Positions 42,428 to 53,877 of a stretch of DNA of 64,000 bases are shown one piece after another. The translations under genes were made by a program, and so were the position numbers. The stretch is taken from NCBI RefSeq assembly GCF_008086045.1, contig NZ_VSEY01000001.1:62001-126000 (forward strand), written 5' to 3'. The stretch's first letter is position 1, and the number at the start of each line of letters is the position of its first letter. A model generated the notes under the pieces. The model had not been told where the DNA came from, did no database searches, and worked only from the letters and a program-made list of their open reading frames with translations. The stretch comes from Nonomuraea sp. PA05 (lineage in GTDB: Bacteria > Actinomycetota > Actinomycetes > Streptosporangiales > Streptosporangiaceae).

Positions 42428-43468
42428 TCACGACGAGTCGCGGATCACCAGGGTGGGGTCGAAGATGATCGAGGTGGGCCGGTGGCCGGGCTGCTCGATG
42501 TGCTCCAGCAGCAGCCGGGCCATCTCGGCCGCCATGTCCTCCACGGGATGGCGCACGGTCGTGAGCGGCGGCCGGCAGGCGGTGGCCGCGCTGCTGTCGT
42601 CGAAGCCCACCACGGCCACGTCGCCGGGCACCGCGCGGCCGTGGTGCCGCAGCACGAGCAGGGCGCCCTGCGCCATCAGGTCGTTGGCCACGAAGACGCC
42701 GTCGAGGCCGGGGTGCTCGGCGAGCAGGCGTTCCATGGCCTGCTCGCCGCTGTGGTAGGTGAAGCCGCCCTCGGCGCACGGCACGAACGGGTGGCCGTGC
42801 GCGGCCATCGCGTCGCGGAAGCCGGCCAGGCGGGCCTGGCTCGCGGGCACGTCCAGGGGGCCGGAGATCGTCACGACGTGCTTCCTGCCCCGGGCGACGA
42901 GGTGGTCGGCGGCGAGCCTGGCCCCGGCCCGGTGGTCGACGTCCACGTAGCTGATCGGCACGGGATCGGCGGGCCTGGCGAAGAGCACGGCGGGCAGTTT
43001 CGCCTCGGCGAGGAGCCTGGGCAGCGGGTCCTCGGCGTGGGTGGAGACCAGGACGGCCCCGTCGGCGTCGCCCTGCCGCAGCGCGGTGAGCACCTGGGCG
43101 CGGGTCTCGGGGGTCTCGGCGAACATGAGGACCGGGTGGATGCCGCGCGGCCGCAGGAAGCCGACGATGCCGCCCACGACCCGGCCGAAGAACGGGTCGG
43201 TGAACACCTGGGAGGGGAAGAAACCGCTTTCCTCGCCCGCGCCGGAGACGACCAGGGCGACGCTGCCCGTGCGGCGGGTGACGAGCGAGCGGGCGGCGCG
43301 GTTGGGCACGTACCCGGTGGCGGTGATGGCCCGCCGGACCGCCTCCTGGATGGCGGAGTCGACGTTGCGGACGCCGTTGACGACCCGGGAGACGGTGGCC
43401 CTGGACACCCCCGCCGCCCTGGCGACGTCCTCCAGGGTGGGGGACGGCGGCGGGGGATCTTGCCTCAT
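42428..43468 (-). CDS. LacI family transcriptional regulator
   Basis: A 346-residue sugar-responsive repressor. The N-terminal helix-turn-helix is TLEDVARAAGVSRATVSRVV and NGVRNV. The periplasmic-binding-protein-like core has VALVVSG, TDPFFGRVVGGI, VSTHAEDPLP, YVDVDHRAGARLAADHL and VVGFDDSS. ATG 43468 lies 7 bases after TATAAA (43480-43475), indicating a leaderless mRNA. A GGAGAGCGCTCTCC palindrome overlaps the -35 region, implying autoregulation. The same palindrome precedes the two secreted-protein genes to the right, which I take to be its regulon. Confidence 0.93.
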   Translation of the reverse strand: MRQDPPPPSPTLEDVARAAGVSRATVSRVVNGVRNVDSAIQEAVRRAITATGYVPNRAARSLVTRRTGSVALVVSGAGEESGFFPSQVFTDPFFGRVVGGIVGFLRPRGIHPVLMFAETPETRAQVLTALRQGDADGAVLVSTHAEDPLPRLLAEAKLPAVLFARPADPVPISYVDVDHRAGARLAADHLVARGRKHVVTISGPLDVPASQARLAGFRDAMAAHGHPFVPCAEGGFTYHSGEQAMERLLAEHPGLDGVFVANDLMAQGALLVLRHHGRAVPGDVAVVGFDDSSAATACRPPLTTVRHPVEDMAAEMARLLLEHIEQPGHRPTSIIFDPTLVIRDSS

Positions 43469-43491
43469 GGCGTCTTTATAGCACACCGGCG

Positions 43492-43505
43492 GGAGAGCGC
43501 TCTCC
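43492..43505. promoter_or_regulatory. LacI operator, copy 1 (autoregulatory)
   Basis: GGAGAGCGCTCTCC, a perfect 14-bp palindrome with the central CG of LacI-family operators. It sits 12 bases upstream of the TATAAA of the lacI gene and just outside the stop of the convergent-side secreted protein gene. Confidence 0.8.
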
Positions 43506-43507
43506 GA

Positions 43508-44851
43508 TCAGGGGCGGGGGAGCTGGAAGTCCGGCGTGAGCGCGGCGCCGCGGTGCGGTTTGTACAGGTCGTAGCCGCGTGGGTCGCACTGGAGCCCGCC
43601 GTTGATGCAGTGGGTCACCAGCGCGTCCAGGACGGCGGGGTCGTTCCAGGCGTTGAAGAAGTCGTAGTGCCAGGAGTAGCCCCGGCCGCTGGACAGCCGC
43701 GCCTGTGACAGGTCGCCGTCCGCCGGGAAGGCGATCTTGAACTCCAGCATCGGCACCGCCACCGGATGGCTCGCCGGGCAGTAGCCGCCGGTCGGGTAGG
43801 CCATGTGGCTCTTGTGGTCGGCGCTGTCGAGGCGCACGCCGTCCCAGCAGCTCGGCGCCTGATAGCGGACGTTGACCTGGGAGCCCGCCACGCACGAGGC
43901 CGGGATGTCCCAGCTCCGGGACAGGTCGCCGCACTCGAAGCCCTCGACGGCGCCGGGGGAGTCGCGGAACTGCTCCAGCGTCGCGCTCGGGCTGCCTGCG
44001 ACGAAGCGCAGGCCCTGCGGGAACGGCTGCACCCGCCAGTACTCCAGGATGCCCGACTTGTAGTAGACGACCTGGTTGCCGGTCGGCTCGACGAGCCGGT
44101 CACCCTTGTGGAAGCTGGGGAACCAGTAGGCGGACCTGTCGTGCGGGTTGGTGCACGAGGTGCCGCCGGCCAGCAGCGAGGCGGTCGTGCTGTGCGCGTT
44201 GGTGGTCCGGTTGCCGATGAAGGTGTGCAGGTGGGAGGCGCCCGGCAGGCCCGGGTAGACGATGGGGTCGTCCGGCCGGTTCGCCGTCACCGAGCAGTTG
44301 GCCTGGAACTCGTGGTGCGTCACCTCGTCGGTGAAGGTCGGCCGGGGGCGCGGGGTGGTGGTGGAGCCGCCGGTGCCGTAGACCTGGAACTCCCACAGGG
44401 AGTAGCCGTAGCCGGTGGCGCGGACGGTGCCGTACATGCGGACGTACCGGCCGGTGCCGCGCACGTCGAGGCTCTGGACGCCGCCGGCGCCGGTGGTGGT
44501 GGAGTAGACGTCGGTCCAGGCGGCGGCGTCGTCCGAGACCTGGATCTTGAACGCTCTGCCGTACGCGGCCTCCCATTCGAGCACGACGCGGGAGACGGTC
44601 GCGGAGGCGCCGAGGTCGACCCACAGCCACTGCGGGTCGGCGGCGGCGCTGGACCAGCGGGTGGTGCGGGTGCCGTCGAAGGCGGCTCCCGCGCTGTGGC
44701 CGCCGCCCTCGGTGGACGAGGCGGTCGCGGGCCGGCCCTCGGAGATCAGCGCGTCGGCGGCGAACGCGGGTGAGACGGCGGCGACGCAGGCCGCCAGGAC
44801 GGCGGCCAGTGCGATGACGACCGGCCACAGGGGTCTTCTGGACGGGTGCAT
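43508..44851 (-). CDS. Secreted DUF1996 protein with F5/8-type (CBM32) domain
   Basis: A 447-residue exported protein. A signal peptide (RRPLWPVVIALAAVLAACVAAV...AFA) is followed by a discoidin/F5-8C carbohydrate-binding module (residues about 35-160, with SSTEGGGHSAGAAFDGTRTT and YGYSLWEFQVYG). A Thr/Pro linker leads to the DUF1996 domain (EFQANCSVTANRPDDPIVYP; SHLHTFIGNRTTN; YWFPSF), which has conserved cysteines and His residues. DUF1996 proteins occur in fungi and actinobacteria and are suspected of polysaccharide modification; the activity is unproven. ATG 44851 follows AAGGAGAGG. A LacI operator (44881-44894) lies between promoter and gene. Confidence 0.9.
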   Translation of the reverse strand: MHPSRRPLWPVVIALAAVLAACVAAVSPAFAADALISEGRPATASSTEGGGHSAGAAFDGTRTTRWSSAAADPQWLWVDLGASATVSRVVLEWEAAYGRAFKIQVSDDAAAWTDVYSTTTGAGGVQSLDVRGTGRYVRMYGTVRATGYGYSLWEFQVYGTGGSTTTPRPRPTFTDEVTHHEFQANCSVTANRPDDPIVYPGLPGASHLHTFIGNRTTNAHSTTASLLAGGTSCTNPHDRSAYWFPSFHKGDRLVEPTGNQVVYYKSGILEYWRVQPFPQGLRFVAGSPSATLEQFRDSPGAVEGFECGDLSRSWDIPASCVAGSQVNVRYQAPSCWDGVRLDSADHKSHMAYPTGGYCPASHPVAVPMLEFKIAFPADGDLSQARLSSGRGYSWHYDFFNAWNDPAVLDALVTHCINGGLQCDPRGYDLYKPHRGAALTPDFQLPRP

Positions 44852-44880
44852 GGGGACCTCTCCTTCGCGGGGGGACAGTC

Positions 44881-44894
44881 GGAGAGCGCTCTCC
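44881..44894. promoter_or_regulatory. LacI operator, copy 2 (DUF1996 gene)
   Basis: The same 14-bp palindrome GGAGAGCGCTCTCC, extended to 16 bp by flanking C and G. It lies 29 bases upstream of the DUF1996 protein start. On the minus strand a TTGACA (44925-44920) lies 25 bases further upstream, so the operator would cover the transcription start. Confidence 0.85.
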
Positions 44895-45027
44895 GAGGTT
44901 GACCCGTACGCCGCGCGGCTGTCAAGAGAGCGAGGCGAATCTGTTTCGCGCGCATGAGCAGTGCGTTTCGGGCCAGTGCGGAGATGGGCCTTGACGCGAC
45001 CCGGCGGCCGGAGGACTCTCAGGACTC

Positions 45028-45041
45028 GGAGAGCGCTCTCC
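45028..45041. promoter_or_regulatory. LacI operator, copy 3 (GH16 gene)
   Basis: GGAGAGCGCTCTCC again, 28 bases upstream of the GH16 protein start and 31 bases after TTGACG (44991-44996) on the plus strand. Its placement mirrors copy 2, so the two divergent genes are controlled alike. Confidence 0.85.
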
Positions 45042-45069
45042 CTTTCGGTACCGGTAGCTAGGAGAGGCC

Positions 45070-48051
<2,982 letters not shown>

Positions 48052-48073
48052 TCGATCTTGCCCGGTAGAGTCC

Positions 48074-48892
48074 TTGGAATGCGCTTACCCACCCGAGGTG
48101 GCTCCCTGGGCTTCCTCGCTCTGGCCGGCTGGGGGCAAGCGCATCACCCTGACCGGCGTGGACTTCTCCTACGGCGGGCCGCCCGTGCTGCGCGGCATCG
48201 ACCTGCACCTGCCGGCCGGGGCCACGGTGGCCCTGGCCGGCGACCACGGCAGCGGCAAGACCACGCTGGTCAAGCTGCTGTGCGGGTTCCACCGGCCGAC
48301 CGGCGGCACCCTCACCGTGGACGGGACGCCGCTCGCCGACCTCGACTCCGAGGCCTGGCGGGAGCGCGTGACCTCGGCGTTCCAGGACTTCAGCCGCTTC
48401 CCTTTCCTGGCCCGCGAGGCCGTCGGCGTGGGAGACCTGCCCAGGATCGGCGAGATCGGGCGGGCAGCCGAGAAGGGCGGCGCCGCCCAGGTCTTCGCCC
48501 GGCTGCCCGAGGGCGGCGAGACCCGCCTCGGCAAGGCGCTCGGCGACGGCGTCGAGCTGTCCGGCGGCCAGTGGCAGAAGATCGCCCTGTCGCGGGCGTT
48601 CATGCGCCCCGCGCCGCTGCTCGCCGTGCTCGACGAGCCGACCGCCGCGCTGGACGCCGCCAGCGAGTACGAGGTCTACCAGCGGTACGCGGAGGCGGCC
48701 CGTGAGTGGCAGCGGGCGACCGGCGGGATCACGCTGCTGGTCTCGCACCGCTTCGCCACCATCAGGATGGCCGACCTGATCGTCGTGCTCGACGGCGGCC
48801 GGATCATCGAGTGCGGCACCCACGCCGAGCTCGTCGCCCTCGACGGCCGCTACGCCCGCCTGTACGACCTCCAGGCCTCCGCCTACCGGTGA
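48074..48892 (+). CDS. Lone ABC-exporter ATPase domain, probable truncated remnant
   Basis: A 272-residue protein. From about residue 23 it is a complete exporter-type nucleotide-binding domain: Walker A GDHGSGKTT, AFQDFSRF (Q-loop), signature LSGGQWQKIALSRA, Walker B LAVLDEPTAALD and H-loop VSHR. Homologues of this subtype are about 600 residues with an N-terminal six-helix membrane domain, which is absent here. The first 22 residues (MECAYPPEVAPWASSLWPAG) look like non-native readthrough. TTG 48074 has no strong ribosome binding site. No membrane partner is adjacent, so it may be a decaying gene, only 22 bases after the GH16 stop. Confidence 0.65.
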   Translation: MECAYPPEVAPWASSLWPAGGKRITLTGVDFSYGGPPVLRGIDLHLPAGATVALAGDHGSGKTTLVKLLCGFHRPTGGTLTVDGTPLADLDSEAWRERVTSAFQDFSRFPFLAREAVGVGDLPRIGEIGRAAEKGGAAQVFARLPEGGETRLGKALGDGVELSGGQWQKIALSRAFMRPAPLLAVLDEPTAALDAASEYEVYQRYAEAAREWQRATGGITLLVSHRFATIRMADLIVVLDGGRIIECGTHAELVALDGRYARLYDLQASAYR

Positions 48893-48896
48893 GCGC

Positions 48897-51698
48897 TCAG
48901 AGCTGGTTCCTGATCGGCTCCGGCGTGTCAGGTACGGGCTGCGCGAGGTAGGCCGCCACTTCGGCGGCGGTCAGCAGGCGGGCCTCACGCAGGAGGTCGA
49001 GCGACACCCGCCAGGAGGCCCGCGCCTCCTCCGCCCGCCCGAGATCGTGCAGCGCCTGGCCGAGCCACCAGGAGGACACGGCGGTGTAGAGCGTGAAGCC
49101 CGTCTCACGCTGGAGCTCGACGGCGCGGCGGTAATGCTCCACGGCCTCCTCCAGCAGGCCGCCCGCCCGGCAGGCGTCGCCCAGGGTGTCGTGGGCGACG
49201 CCGAGGCTGCCGGCGTCGTCCAGCTCCTCCGTCATGGTCAGGACGAGCCGGGCCTCCTCGACGGCTTCCTCGAATCTTCCCTGACGGTAGTAGACGTGCA
49301 CCCGGTTGTTGCGGACGAAGGACTGGTGGTCCTTGCGGCCGGTGCGCTCGGTGATCGTGAGTGCGTGTGCCAGCGCGGTAAGAGCGTCGTCGTGGCGGCC
49401 TGTCACGGCGCAGAGGGTCCCGAGGTCGTTGTACAGCCCCGCCTTGCGGTCCGGCCGCCCGGCCAGGTCCCAGGCGGCGAGCCCTTCCTCGATGTGGCGT
49501 TCCGCCTGCGCGAACCGCCCGAGCTGATGGTGGGCCGAGGAGAGCCCCTGGCACAGGTACGCCTTGCCCTCCCAGTCCTGCCTCTCGTCGGTGCCGCGCA
49601 AGGCCAGCTCGCCCATCTCGAGCATTTCGGAGAACCAGCCTCGCCGGTCGAACAGCCACTGGGCGACGTTCGCGAGCACGGCCGCCGTCTGGTCGGTGGT
49701 CTCACCGGCCGCCTGGCGGACCGCGGCCAGCAGATTGTCCCGTTCACGCTCGATCCACTCGTTGGCGGCAGCCACGGTGGGGAGCTCCTCGCCGGGCTGC
49801 TCGGCGGGGAAGTAGCCGAAGTCCGAGCTGCCGCCGCCCACCATGTCGTCGGCCCGCGTGGCCGTGGCGAGGTAGTGGTGCAGCGCGCGGCGGATCGCGG
49901 CCGCCCGCTCCTGCCCGGGAAGCTCCTGCTCACGGGCGTAGAGGCGGACCAGGTCGTGGAACTGGTACCGGCCAGGACCGGCGGGTTCGAGCAGCCGGGC
50001 GTCCATGAGCCGCTCCAGGGCGGTCTCGGTGCGGTGCTCCGGCCAGCCGGCCAGGGCGGCGGTGGCCGCGGTGGTGTGCGCGGGCAGTTCGAGCAGGCCG
50101 AGCAGGGTCAGCAGGTGGGCGGCGTCCCGTCCGGACGGCTCCTCGCGCAGGTGCTGGTGACTGACCGCGATGCCGGCGCGTACGGCCAGGTCGGCGTACT
50201 CCAGCAGGTCCAGGCGGCGGGTGGCGTCGGCGAGCCGCACCGCCAGGCCGGCGATGGCCCGGCCGGGGCGGGCGGCCAGCCGGGCGCCGGCGATCCGCAG
50301 CGCGAGCGGGAAGCCCCCGCAGAGCCGGACGATCTCCGCCGTCGCCTCCGGCTCCGCGTCCACCCTGCCGGCGCCGACGAGGCGGGTGAGCAGCGCGGTC
50401 GCGTCGGCGTCGGCGAGCGCGCCCAGGTGCAGGTGGCGGGCGTTGTCCAGGACGGCGAGCGGGTCGCGGCCGGTGACGACGACCCGGCAGCGCGCCCCGG
50501 CCGGGATGAGCGGGCGGACCTGGCGCACGTCGCGCGCGTTGTCGAGGATCACCAGCAGGTCGCACGATGCGGTGAGCGAGCGGTAGCGGGCGGCGGCCTC
50601 TCCCAGGTCGGCGGGCACGGCGGCGCCGTCGAGGCCCAGCGAGCGCAGCAGGTGGCGGAGGGCTTCGAGGGGCGTCAGCGGAGCCAGCCCGGCGGTGGCG
50701 CCGTGCAGGTTGACGTAGACGACGCCGTCGGCGAACCGGTCGCTGACGGCGTGCGCGGCGTGCACGGCGAGCGCCGACTTGCCGATGCCGCCGGGACCGT
50801 CGATCACCGTGATCATGGGGCCGTCGGCGGAGACGAGGTCGGCGCGCAGCCGTTCGACCTCGGCGGCGCGGGCGGTGAACGCCTGCGTGCCGGCGGGCAG
50901 CTCGGCGGGCACGACCGAGGTGACGCTCTGCGCGGGGGCGGTGCGGTCGAGCGCCGGGTCGCGGGCGAGGACGGCCTGGTGGAGGCGGCGCAGCTCGGGG
51001 CCGGGCTCGATGCCCAGCTCCGTCACCATGACCCGGCGGATCTCCTGGTAGACGGCCAGCGCCTCGACGGATCGGGTGTCGCGGTACAGAGCGAGCATGA
51101 GCTGGGCGGCGGGCCGCTCGCGCAGCGGGTGCGCCTTGACGTGCTCGGCCAGCTCGGCGGCCACGGCGTGCTGGTCGCCGGCGGCCAGCCGCAGCTCGAC
51201 GTGCTCCTCCAGGACGGACAGCCGCTCCTCTTCCAGCCGGCCGGCCGCGATCCGCGCCCACGGCGCGTCCAGCTCGGCCAGCGCCGGCCCGCGCCAGAGC
51301 CCGAGCGCCTGGCGGAACAGCGCGTCGGCGGCCGCCGACGCATTGCCGGCGCGGGCGGCGCGTGCCTGCCGGGCCAGCCGGGTGAACAGGTGCGCGTCGA
51401 CGCGGTCCTGGTCGAGGGTGAGGCGGTAGGCGCCGGGCAGGGTCTCGATGAGGTCCTCACCGCAGTGGGAGACCAGCGTGTCCCTGAGCTTGGAGATCAC
51501 GATGTGCAGCTGTTTGGCCGCGGTCGCCGCCGAGCTGTGCGCCCACACGTCGCCGAGGAGCCGGTCGGCCGTCACGGGGCGGCCCGCGTCCAGGGCGAGC
51601 CTGGCCAGAACCCCGATCCGCCGCTGCCCGGCCAGCCTGATCACCTGATCGTCCATCGTGACCTGCCACGGACCGAGAAACGTGATGTCCAGACCCAT
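48897..51698 (-). CDS. SARP/AfsR-type regulator (BTAD, NB-ARC, TPR)
   Basis: A 933-residue regulator. An OmpR-like winged helix (residues 1-95, with AAKQLHIVISKLRDTL) and a bacterial transcriptional activation domain (96-245) are followed by an NB-ARC ATPase (from 280; Walker A DGPGGIGKSALAVHAAH with Lys307, Walker B LLVILDNARD). A C-terminal TPR array runs from about 640. This is the AfsR domain order; such proteins activate secondary-metabolite or developmental genes. ATG 51698 follows AAGGAGCC. The gene ends 4 bases from the convergent ABC domain. No biosynthetic cluster is adjacent. Confidence 0.93.
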   Translation of the reverse strand: MGLDITFLGPWQVTMDDQVIRLAGQRRIGVLARLALDAGRPVTADRLLGDVWAHSSAATAAKQLHIVISKLRDTLVSHCGEDLIETLPGAYRLTLDQDRVDAHLFTRLARQARAARAGNASAAADALFRQALGLWRGPALAELDAPWARIAAGRLEEERLSVLEEHVELRLAAGDQHAVAAELAEHVKAHPLRERPAAQLMLALYRDTRSVEALAVYQEIRRVMVTELGIEPGPELRRLHQAVLARDPALDRTAPAQSVTSVVPAELPAGTQAFTARAAEVERLRADLVSADGPMITVIDGPGGIGKSALAVHAAHAVSDRFADGVVYVNLHGATAGLAPLTPLEALRHLLRSLGLDGAAVPADLGEAAARYRSLTASCDLLVILDNARDVRQVRPLIPAGARCRVVVTGRDPLAVLDNARHLHLGALADADATALLTRLVGAGRVDAEPEATAEIVRLCGGFPLALRIAGARLAARPGRAIAGLAVRLADATRRLDLLEYADLAVRAGIAVSHQHLREEPSGRDAAHLLTLLGLLELPAHTTAATAALAGWPEHRTETALERLMDARLLEPAGPGRYQFHDLVRLYAREQELPGQERAAAIRRALHHYLATATRADDMVGGGSSDFGYFPAEQPGEELPTVAAANEWIERERDNLLAAVRQAAGETTDQTAAVLANVAQWLFDRRGWFSEMLEMGELALRGTDERQDWEGKAYLCQGLSSAHHQLGRFAQAERHIEEGLAAWDLAGRPDRKAGLYNDLGTLCAVTGRHDDALTALAHALTITERTGRKDHQSFVRNNRVHVYYRQGRFEEAVEEARLVLTMTEELDDAGSLGVAHDTLGDACRAGGLLEEAVEHYRRAVELQRETGFTLYTAVSSWWLGQALHDLGRAEEARASWRVSLDLLREARLLTAAEVAAYLAQPVPDTPEPIRNQL

Positions 51699-51892
51699 GC
51701 GGGGGGCTCCTTCTTCGCCGGAATCAGAAGCGTAACGATGGTCCGGCTCTCCGGCGGCATATCACGATCAATACTCCTTTCAGCCGTTTGCAAGCGGATT
51801 CCCAGTGAAGATCGAGATCCTCTTGCCCGCGATCTGCACCGGAGTCACGATGGCCCCAAGTGTCCATCGCGCAGGGGAACACGAGGTGAGAA

Positions 51893-52423
51893 ATGGCGAC
51901 GACCACGACGGCGCTCAGCGTTGAAACGCTCAACGGGCGGCACCACAGGACCGCGCTCACGGTCTTCATGATCATTGTGGTGGCTCATTGGGCGGAGCAC
52001 CTGGTCCAGGCAGTACAGGTCTACGCGTGGGGCTGGCCGCTGGCCGAGGCCCGGGGGGTGCTCGGCCTGCCCTTCCCGTGGCTGGTGACCTCCGAATGGA
52101 TGCACTACGGCTACGCGCTGCTCATGCTCGTCGGCCTCATCCTCCTGCGCAAGGGGTTCACCGGCAGCGCGCGTACGTGGTGGAACATCTCCCTCGGCAT
52201 CCAGATCTGGCACCACCTGGAGCACCTGCTGCTGCTCCTGCAGAAGCTCAGCGGCCTCCACCTGATGGGCCGCCCGGTCCCGACCAGCATCCTCCAGCTC
52301 GTCTGGCCCCGGATGGAGCTGCACCTGTTCTACAACGCCGTCGTCTTCGCGCCGATGGTCGTGGCCATGGTGCTGCACCGCCGCGCGCGGGCCGGGGCCA
52401 CCTGCACCTGCGCCGCCCATTGA
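51893..52423 (+). CDS. Integral membrane protein with conserved His-Glu-His patterns
   Basis: A 176-residue protein with four hydrophobic helices. Histidine-rich motifs sit at helix ends: AHWAEHLVQ (about 31-39), SEWMHYGYA, WHHLEHLLLLLQ (about 105-116) and ELHLFYNAV. These could bind metal in the membrane. The tail is CTCAAH. I recognise similar actinobacterial proteins of unknown function. ATG 51893 has GAGGTGAGAA upstream. Its stop overlaps the next gene start, so the two are coupled. Confidence 0.7.
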   Translation: MATTTTALSVETLNGRHHRTALTVFMIIVVAHWAEHLVQAVQVYAWGWPLAEARGVLGLPFPWLVTSEWMHYGYALLMLVGLILLRKGFTGSARTWWNISLGIQIWHHLEHLLLLLQKLSGLHLMGRPVPTSILQLVWPRMELHLFYNAVVFAPMVVAMVLHRRARAGATCTCAAH

Positions 52424-52842
52424 ACGTGCGGGTCAAGCGGCGCCTCAGCGCCTTCACCGTGGCGCTGGCCGGGCTCGGGCTGCTGCTGATCTTCTGGTCC
52501 GTGCCCGAGCTCGGGCCCACCATCAAGGCCGCCCGCGCCGACGGAGTGAGCGGCGTGTTCACCGCCCGGGAGCTGCGCTGCATCCAGCATCCCGGGCACG
52601 AGTCCTGCGTCTGGGCGGGGGACTTCGCCTCCGGCGACGGGCGGGTCGTACGGCACGACGTCGAGCTGTACGGCAGCGAGCGCGGCACCACCGCGGCGGG
52701 ACGTACCGTCGAGGCGGTGGACACGGGGCGCGCGAGCCGGGTGTACGGGCCGGACGGCTCGGGGGAGTGGCTGTTCACCACGCTGCTGGCGGTGGCCGGG
52801 ATGGTCATGGTGGGGGTGGCGGCCAGGCGCGCGTGGCGCTGA
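52420..52842 (+). CDS. Small membrane protein with two terminal helices
   Basis: A 140-residue protein. An N-terminal helix (AFTVALAGLGLLLIFWSV) and a C-terminal helix (LFTTLLAVAGMVMVGVAARR) bracket an extracytoplasmic domain of about 85 residues with two cysteines (RELRCIQHPGHESCVWAG) that may form a disulfide. Family unknown. TTG 52420 overlaps the preceding stop (TTGA); GTG 52426 is an alternative. Confidence 0.7.
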   Translation: MNVRVKRRLSAFTVALAGLGLLLIFWSVPELGPTIKAARADGVSGVFTARELRCIQHPGHESCVWAGDFASGDGRVVRHDVELYGSERGTTAAGRTVEAVDTGRASRVYGPDGSGEWLFTTLLAVAGMVMVGVAARRAWR

Positions 52843-52917
52843 CGGGCAGCGCGTGCGCCTACGCGAGCGCGTCCGGGGAGACGTGCGGCACTGCGGGGCC
52901 GTGCCTATGCTGGTGTC

Positions 52918-53877
52918 ATGGCCCGCGTCCGGCCCCCGCCCGGCCCGGCGATCTCGGCCCGGCGCCTGACGAAGCGGTTCGCCGGCCGGGTCGCCTTCGA
53001 CGAGCTCACGTTCGAGGTGGAACGCGGCGAGGTGTTCGGTTTCCTCGGCCCGAACGGCGCAGGCAAGACGACGACCGTACGCACGCTCGGCACGCTCCTC
53101 GCCCCCACCTCGGGTGCGGCGACCGTAGCCGGGCTCCCGCTCACCCCCGCCAACGGCGCGCGGATCCGCCGCAGGATCGCGGTCCTGCCCGAGTCGCCGG
53201 GGCTGTACCTGCGGCTGAGCGTCATGGAGAACCTGCGCTGCTTCGCCGGCCTGTACGAGGTCCCCGCCCCGGCCGCCCGCATCGAACGCGCGCTGCGCGC
53301 CGTGGACCTGACCGGCCGCGACCGCGACATCTGCGGCACGCTGTCCAAGGGCCTGCGCCAGCGGGTGGCGCTGGCCAGGGCGCTGCTCGCCGACCCTCAG
53401 GTGATCTTCCTCGACGAGCCGGCCTCCGGTCTGGACCCGGCCGCCGCACGCGAGGTGCACGACCTGATAGGCGGGCTGCGCCGGGACGGCGTCACCGTGT
53501 TCCTGACCACCCACCGCCTGGAGGAGGCCGAGCGGCTCTGCGACCGCGTCGCGATACTCAACACCACGCTGCGCGCGGCCGGCCGGCCGGCGGAACTGCG
53601 CGAGCGGCTGTTCGCGCCGGCGCTCACCGTGCGGACGGCCGTCCCGCTGCCCGATCCCGGCCGGGTGCTGTCCGGCCTGCCCGGCGTCGAAGGCTGGCGG
53701 CAGGACGGCGTGGCCGGGTACGTCCTGACGGTCGCCGATCCGGCCGCGGCGGCGCCCGCGCTCACCCGGGCGCTGGTGGCGGCGGGCGCCGACGTGCTCT
53801 CGATCGTCCCGACGCGCCCCACGCTCGAGGACGTCTACTTCGAACTCGTCGATCCCGGACAGGCGGACAGGCCATGA
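52918..53877 (+). CDS. ABC transporter ATP-binding protein (ABC-2 type exporter)
   Basis: A 319-residue ATPase. Walker A is GPNGAGKTTTVRTLGTLLAP, the signature is LSKGLRQRVALARALL, Walker B is VIFLDEPASGLDPAAA and the switch is TTHRLEEAERLCDR. The C-terminal extension with TRPTLEDVYFELVDPGQ is typical of daunorubicin/ABC-2 exporters. It pairs with the overlapping permease gene (ATGA). The substrate is unknown, probably a lipid or small lipophilic compound. Confidence 0.95.
   Translation: MARVRPPPGPAISARRLTKRFAGRVAFDELTFEVERGEVFGFLGPNGAGKTTTVRTLGTLLAPTSGAATVAGLPLTPANGARIRRRIAVLPESPGLYLRLSVMENLRCFAGLYEVPAPAARIERALRAVDLTGRDRDICGTLSKGLRQRVALARALLADPQVIFLDEPASGLDPAAAREVHDLIGGLRRDGVTVFLTTHRLEEAERLCDRVAILNTTLRAAGRPAELRERLFAPALTVRTAVPLPDPGRVLSGLPGVEGWRQDGVAGYVLTVADPAAAAPALTRALVAAGADVLSIVPTRPTLEDVYFELVDPGQADRP

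Noticed and set aside
48897..51698. SARP regulator as the marker of an adjacent antibiotic cluster
   Set aside because: No polyketide, peptide-synthetase or other biosynthetic genes lie within the window on either side.
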